Shown one piece after another: positions 59,877 to 64,000 of a stretch of DNA of 64,000 nt. The notes under the pieces were generated by a model. That model saw nothing but the letters and a program-made list of their open reading frames with translations, did not search any database and had not been told where the DNA came from. A program made the position numbers and the translations under genes. The stretch is from Runella sp. CRIBMP (GTDB lineage: Bacteria > Bacteroidota > Bacteroidia > Cytophagales > Spirosomataceae), in NCBI RefSeq assembly GCF_009905605.1, contig NZ_JAAAKZ010000008.1, forward strand, positions 1 through 64,000. Reading direction: 5' to 3'. Positions within the stretch are counted from its first letter, which is position 1. Each line of letters begins with the position of its first letter.

Positions 59877-60230
59877 CTAACTACCAACTATTTTATTGTT
59901 TTCGTCAGGGAAAACGACTTTGGGTTTAAACGTTTTTGCTTCTTCCTGAGTCATCATGCCGTACGAAATAATGATGACTACATCACCTACTTGCGCTTTG
60001 CGGGCAGCTGCGCCGTTGAGGCAAATAATGCCTGTACCGCGCTCACCCTTAATGACATACGTAATGAGTCGTTCGCCGTTGTTATTGTTGACTACGTGCA
60101 CTTGTTCATTTTCCAGAATACCTGCGGCATCCATCAGGTCTTCGTCAATCGTAATGCTCCCAACGTAGTTTAATTCGGCCTGAGTGACCTTAACGCGGTG
60201 GATTTTTGATTTGAATAATGTGACAAACAT
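59877..60230 (-). CDS. panD: Aspartate 1-decarboxylase
   Basis: 117 residues, standard length. Makes beta-alanine from aspartate for pantothenate. The pro-enzyme cleaves itself between Gly24 and Ser25, visible in [20 protein letters not shown], to create the pyruvoyl group. Other conserved parts: [40 protein letters not shown] and [12 protein letters not shown]. Together with panC 150 bp upstream it supplies the CoA pathway. Confidence 0.97.
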   Translation of the reverse strand: MFVTLFKSKIHRVKVTQAELNYVGSITIDEDLMDAAGILENEQVHVVNNNNGERLITYVIKGERGTGIICLNGAAARKAQVGDVVIIISYGMMTQEEAKTFKPKVVFPDENNKIVGS

Positions 60231-60377
60231 CTTGAGAAAAGTTATTAATCAGTGGTAAACCGTTGAGAAAATGTTTGTAAAACAATGTCTCGGCTCTCTT
60301 GCTGAAAATGAGTGATAAGCTAAATGTCTATGTGGTTAATCACCTGAAAAACGGCTAATCGGGGGGCAAAGTTCACG

Positions 60378-61262
60378 TTAAAAAACCACATTATCAATCA
60401 GACGCACTTTTCCCAAATGAGCGGCAATGCAAAGCGCTGTTTGCCCTGTATCGGCCATTGCCTCGATGGTTTGAAGTGAATGGGCGTCCACAATCTCAAA
60501 ATACTCCAATCGAAAGGCGGGTTGTTGCTCAAAATGCGCGCTGATTGCTCGTTTCACTTCAGCAGGGGTACGGCCCGAAAGCAACAACGATTTGGCTAGG
60601 CTTAATCCTTTAAAAATATGCGGAGCAATGGCGCGCTCTTCCGTCGTGAGGTTTCGATTGCGGGACGACATCGCCAGTCCGTCCAACTCGCGGAGGGTGG
60701 GGCAGGGGTGAAGTTCAATCTGAAACCCCAAATCAATCATCATCCGGCGGACTATAGCCACTTGTTGTAAGTCTTTTTGGCCAAAGTAGGTCCGGTCGGG
60801 CTGAACGATATTGAACAACTTAGACACCACAATTCCGACTCCGTTGAAATGCCCAGGCCGAAATTGCCCTTCCATTACGTGCTCCAGTGCGCCAAAATCG
60901 AATTTTAAAATGGGTTTAGAATAAGCGTTTGACAGTTTTGAACCCTCGGACGCTGTCGCTTTTCCGTACATCTCTTCCGCCGACGGTGCAAACACCGCAT
61001 CACAACCGGCGGGAGCGAGCATCGCACAGTCGGCTCCGAGGGTGCGGGGATAACGGGCGAGGTCGTCGGGATTATTGAATTGAATCGGATTGACAAAAAT
61101 ACTGCAAATGCTAAGGTCATTTTGCGCCTTGGAGGCTTCGATGAGCGACAAATGTCCTTCGTGCAATGCCCCCATGGTGGGTACAAATCCGACGGTCTTG
61201 CCTTGTTGGCGTTGTACACGCAAGTAAGAGCGGAGGTCGGCGATGGAATGAAAAATATGCAT
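60378..61262 (-). CDS. panC: Pantothenate synthetase
   Basis: 294 residues from MHIFHSIADLRSYLRVQRQQ (ATG 61262; the frame is open 14 codons further without family match). Joins pantoate and beta-alanine using ATP. Motifs: GFVPTMGALHEGHLSLIEAS (HIGH-like), SIFVNPIQFNNPDDLARYPR, HFNGVGIVVSKLFNIVQPDR, YFGQKDLQQVAIVRRMMIDL and AMSSRNRNLT. First gene of the minus-strand pan/heptose cluster; transcription must start in 61263-61417, the divergent space shared with the secreted-protein gene. Confidence 0.97.
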   Translation of the reverse strand: MHIFHSIADLRSYLRVQRQQGKTVGFVPTMGALHEGHLSLIEASKAQNDLSICSIFVNPIQFNNPDDLARYPRTLGADCAMLAPAGCDAVFAPSAEEMYGKATASEGSKLSNAYSKPILKFDFGALEHVMEGQFRPGHFNGVGIVVSKLFNIVQPDRTYFGQKDLQQVAIVRRMMIDLGFQIELHPCPTLRELDGLAMSSRNRNLTTEERAIAPHIFKGLSLAKSLLLSGRTPAEVKRAISAHFEQQPAFRLEYFEIVDAHSLQTIEAMADTGQTALCIAAHLGKVRLIDNVVF

Positions 61263-61330
61263 TACGCTTCCTGAAATTTTGGACAAAGCTACATAATTAC
61301 CCATTACGAAGTTGGCGTATGGCCAACCTC

Positions 61331-61362
61331 TTGAAAAACGAGGGGTAAAATCAGTATATTTG
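61331..61362 (+). promoter_or_regulatory. Bacteroidota-type promoter for the secreted-protein gene
   Basis: TTG at 61331-61333 and TATATTTG at 61355-61362 with a 21-bp spacer fit TTG-N17-23-TAnnTTTG. The gene starts 56 bases after the -7 element. Confidence 0.6.
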
Positions 61363-61417
61363 CTCAGCTGAGAATGATGTTCGGCAGCCTCCTAAACTCT
61401 GCTTAAACAAATAAAAA

Positions 61418-62524
61418 ATGAAAGTTTTTATTAGCATATTCTTTCTCATTATGGGCAATGCCTACGCCCAAGAATGCAATGAAGCGGCATTGCTTATAAC
61501 CCCTGGCAAATGGCTAGAAGGCATGAAAGGCTCTACATCGGGAGTTTTGGCGGCTGACCTAGCAAAAGAGAGAATTGTCGTCGATAATCTACACAAAATG
61601 ATGCTGCAAAGCTACCGTCCTTTAGGCGTAGATGCCCACTACAATGGGGCCTATTATGCCACTCGCAGTGACTATCAATGGGTAAATGAATACAGCTATA
61701 ATTTGCGGGTTTTGCCCTATTACTGTAGCGGAACCACCGTGGCGAAGGCGCACGAGACCTCAACGAGCCTCACCATTGCAGCCAACGTGATTACGTTTGG
61801 CGTTGACGTGTACGAACCTTATACGGATTCTTCGCCTTGGGACAATGGATTTCGTTCAATTCGTCAGTTACCTGCTGAAAAAGACGGCTTGTATTACCAT
61901 GTCGAAGAAACTAGCATTGGTTTTGGCCGAATAGGGCAGCAACATACGTGGCTTATCACCCGCGACGGTCAATTGCCGTTTTTGCTGGTGAGTAAAAAGG
62001 AATTTCTGGAACGCAAAAAACAGAAGCTTTTGAAGGGATTGGAAGAAGAAAAAGCCATGGCGAGCCGAAATGCCGAGAGCCGCGAAACTGAGCGCAAGCT
62101 GATGGAAAAGCAATACAGCAATGACCCTGTGAAACTACAAAAATACCTTAAAAACCAGTATGAATATTTTAAAGCCCAGGACCGAGAAAATCTGGCGAGA
62201 ACCGAAAAGAATTTTCTAAATGCGGTTGCCAAAGTGGAAGAATTGCTAAAAATGCCCGCTGATGAATTGAACAAACCCGCCATTGTAAAGCAAGACCCTC
62301 ACGATTTTTTGTCGCATCTTTTTATCAATGCTACCGACGCTTATCCTGATATTTTGATTAAGCCGAACCCTAATTATTTTGACAGAAAACTCCCCCGAAC
62401 TTCGCCGCAGTTTATTTCGGTGGTTATTGTTGGTAATCACAAAGACCCCATGATGATACAAGCCATGGCAGGGCTACAAAAAGCGGTAGATTTCGCTAAA
62501 TTGAAGGGAATGTTGGGGAAATAA
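61418..62524 (+). CDS. Secreted protein of unknown function
   Basis: 368 residues with signal peptide (KVFISIFFLIMGNAYAQ). The mature N-terminus (ECNEAALLITPGKWLEGMKG) and the middle (VNEYSYNLRVLPYYCSGTTV, ITFGVDVYEPYTDSSPWDNG) are not a family I recognise. Residues ~195-290 are a highly charged, probably coiled-coil helix (KQKLLKGLEEEKAMASRNAE, RETERKLMEKQYSNDPVKLQ). The C-terminal part contains NATDAYPDILIKPNPNYFDR. It stands alone with its own promoter and a 3' hairpin. Confidence 0.75.
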   Translation: MKVFISIFFLIMGNAYAQECNEAALLITPGKWLEGMKGSTSGVLAADLAKERIVVDNLHKMMLQSYRPLGVDAHYNGAYYATRSDYQWVNEYSYNLRVLPYYCSGTTVAKAHETSTSLTIAANVITFGVDVYEPYTDSSPWDNGFRSIRQLPAEKDGLYYHVEETSIGFGRIGQQHTWLITRDGQLPFLLVSKKEFLERKKQKLLKGLEEEKAMASRNAESRETERKLMEKQYSNDPVKLQKYLKNQYEYFKAQDRENLARTEKNFLNAVAKVEELLKMPADELNKPAIVKQDPHDFLSHLFINATDAYPDILIKPNPNYFDRKLPRTSPQFISVVIVGNHKDPMMIQAMAGLQKAVDFAKLKGMLGK

Positions 62525-62535
62525 CGTATTTCCCC

Positions 62536-62554
62536 AACCCGCTTTTAGCGGGTT
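62536..62554 (+). terminator. Hairpin terminator
   Basis: AACCCGCT, loop TTT, AGCGGGTT, 12 bases after the stop codon and overlapping the end of the convergent phosphatase gene. Confidence 0.6.
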
Positions 62555-63528
62555 TGTGGCACAAATTCTATCTTCAAGTAAGCCCCCGTCGCGTTGGGAT
62601 TGGTGACGATTTGGGGTAAACCGTTGACTACATCTAGTGATTGGTTGTGGGTGTGTCCTGCAAATACTCCTAGCAGGTTTGGCGCTTTCATTACTTCTTT
62701 ATGAAAAGCCATGGTTACTTCGGTATGTCCGGCTTCTGGCCACCTCTGACGACGTTCGAGCTCGTGATTTCGGTCTTTTTTGGCACTCCATTCGGGATGC
62801 CCACACCCGAAGCCCATGCCTCTTTCGGGCGCATACAGGGGAATATGAACCATCAAAACTAAGGGTTTTCCCGTGGCAACTTCTTTACGGAAAAATGCCA
62901 ACTGCTCGGGCAATATTTCGTAAATAGAATTGTCGATAACGACAAAACGAACGCCGTTAACTTCGCGCACGGTCATCAGTGGGTTTTCGCCCTGATAGAG
63001 CGGAGAAAGGCGCTTTTTTGTCCACGTATCGCGCAGCTCCGTTGCCGAGCCCGACATTCCTTCGTAGTGCCAATCGTGGTTCCCTGCGGTATAGACGTAG
63101 GGCAAATTGACCGTTTTTAATTGTTGACTTACCCAATCGACGGCGGCTTCGGAAGGAAAACTCATGATGTCGCCAATGAGTGCCACCAACGAAACCTTTT
63201 CTTTTTGGGCAATGGCCAGTGTTTCCTGAAAGCATTTTTCTGGATTTGTCGGCTCACCCGTCTGAAAATGCTTCGTTTGGTTGTAGGCTTTGGCCATGCG
63301 GGCGCTATATTGTCGGTAAGGTTCTCCCCGCGCATCATCAATGAACAGGTGCGTGTCGGCCACAAATAGAATACTAAAACGCTCGCGAATGGCGGAGTTG
63401 AAGAAACGCACCCGGTTGGTATCAATGGCAAAAGTGCCTCGGTCCGAAAGCGTTGATTGGGTGGTATTTTTAGCACGAATGGCTAAAGGTGCCAAGGCGA
63501 GAGATGAAAGCAGTGTTCGTCTTTTCAT
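62545..63528 (-). CDS. Exported calcineurin-like metallophosphatase
   Basis: 327 residues from ATG 63528 (MKRRTLLSSLALAPLAIRAK), a signal with paired arginines; ATG 63540 is an alternative. Metal-binding motifs of the family are present in order: FSILFVADTHLFIDD (DxH), VALIGDIMSF (GD), YVYTAGNHDWHYEG (GNHD), LVLMVHIPLY (H) and LLGVFAGHTHNQSLDVVNG (GHxH). It likely hydrolyses phosphate esters outside the cytoplasm. Its stop is 20 bp from the convergent secreted-protein gene. A DoxX gene lies just upstream in the same orientation. Confidence 0.92.
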   Translation of the reverse strand: MKRRTLLSSLALAPLAIRAKNTTQSTLSDRGTFAIDTNRVRFFNSAIRERFSILFVADTHLFIDDARGEPYRQYSARMAKAYNQTKHFQTGEPTNPEKCFQETLAIAQKEKVSLVALIGDIMSFPSEAAVDWVSQQLKTVNLPYVYTAGNHDWHYEGMSGSATELRDTWTKKRLSPLYQGENPLMTVREVNGVRFVVIDNSIYEILPEQLAFFRKEVATGKPLVLMVHIPLYAPERGMGFGCGHPEWSAKKDRNHELERRQRWPEAGHTEVTMAFHKEVMKAPNLLGVFAGHTHNQSLDVVNGLPQIVTNPNATGAYLKIEFVPQTR

Positions 63529-63544
63529 GGTTAATGTCATAGAA

Positions 63545-63904
63545 TTATTTTTTATGAATGAACCAAGCCCATAAAATAAACACAAATTGCAGGGGTAAGC
63601 GAATCAGCGCCATTTGATGACTGCCGATGGCGGGATTTTCTTTGAATACATCAACGATGTGCAATGGCAGAAACAGTAACATCAGCACGAGAATCCCGAG
63701 GGTAGACTGGGAGCGAAAGGCTGGAATAAAAACACCGATCCCCACGATGATTTCGGCTATTCCTGATAGATAGTTGATGGCCTCGCCTGGTAAAAAACTC
63801 GGAATAAAAGGAAGGTACATTTCGGGCTTTAGGAAGTGATTCACGCCCCCAAAAATCATGAATGCACCGAATAAGTACGTCAGGATGAGTTTTAGTATTT
63901 TCAT
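63545..63904 (-). CDS. DoxX-family membrane protein
   Basis: 119 residues from MKILKLILTYLFGAFMIFGG (ATG 63904; a longer frame to 63979 lacks family match). Four hydrophobic segments with the DoxX pattern: FGGVNHFLKPEMYLPFIPSF, SGIAEIIVGIGVFIPAFRS, LVLMLLFLPLHIVDVFKENP and the last LPLQFVFILWAWFIHKK. These small membrane proteins are often linked to thiol or redox homeostasis; the specific role is unknown. It lies 16 bp from the phosphatase start and is likely co-transcribed. Confidence 0.88.
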   Translation of the reverse strand: MKILKLILTYLFGAFMIFGGVNHFLKPEMYLPFIPSFLPGEAINYLSGIAEIIVGIGVFIPAFRSQSTLGILVLMLLFLPLHIVDVFKENPAIGSHQMALIRLPLQFVFILWAWFIHKK

Positions 63905-63937
63905 TTTTAATGGTAAAAGGTTTAGGAATAAATAAAA

Positions 63938-63964
63938 TGCGGTGGGTTGCTTAAATCCACCGCA
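63938..63964. terminator. Terminator hairpin near the window end
   Basis: TGCGGTGG and CCACCGCA form a perfect 8-bp stem with an 11-nt loop. A T7 run follows on the plus strand and TTTTATTTATT on the minus strand. It most likely ends a minus-strand gene beyond the window. Confidence 0.6.
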
Positions 63965-64000
63965 CCAATTTTTTTGCATTTTAAAACAACTATAAACTTT

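Overview
The window reads as a chromosomal segment of a member of the Bacteroidota, most likely Cytophagales (Runella/Spirosoma-like). The grounds are TonB-dependent receptors paired with DUF4249 lipoproteins, a large SBBP/PKD protein ending in a gliding-motility (type IX secretion) C-terminal domain, TAnnTTTG-type -7 promoter elements, weak Shine-Dalgarno sequences, and many short secreted proteins with signal peptides. The assignment rests on family composition, not on a search.

Layout: 1-2.8 kb holds two secreted DUF11 proteins. 2.9-3.7 kb is a gene graveyard with relics of an RND efflux pump/outer-membrane factor pair and of a CorC/HlyC-type membrane protein. 3.8-13.1 kb is housekeeping and metabolism: GntP permease, RsmB-like RNA methyltransferase, MurB, an ECF sigma factor, an SDR protein with PrmA, and a large FAD/Fe-S oxidoreductase. 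13.1-17.5 kb has a secreted protein and a cluster of small regulators (NarL-type response regulator, stand-alone LytTR protein, two stand-alone LuxR-type HTH proteins) around a probable LCIB-type carbonic anhydrase.

17.5-31.4 kb is an accessory island. It contains three TonB receptor + DUF4249 pairs, two near-identical beta-barrel proteins inside a 0.8 kb duplication, another beta-barrel protein and a lipoprotein. Four copies of an interspersed repeat, a MITE-like element with a clean 9-bp target duplication, and a diverged scrap of the atpG 3' end punctuate it. The island abuts the true atpG.

31.6-35.1 kb is atpA-methyltransferase-atpG (minus strand). 35.5-39.6 kb holds four glycosyltransferases. 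A broken FG-GAP/ASPIC-type gene lies at 39.7-40.3 kb, followed by a secreted YdjC-like deacetylase, a serine hydrolase, an orphan cytosine-5 DNA methyltransferase, two LysR regulators, NADP-isocitrate dehydrogenase with two small genes, MoxR, an S9 peptidase, ProC, and the 1224-residue gliding-motility-type protein.

57.5-61.3 kb is a minus-strand run panC, panD, flippase-like protein, heptose-1-P adenylyltransferase and Zn-peptidase. The window closes with a secreted protein, a calcineurin-like phosphatase and DoxX. The parts most worth a second look are the receptor island with its repeats and MITE, the LCIB-like gene with its regulatory surroundings, and the LytTR-type direct repeats.
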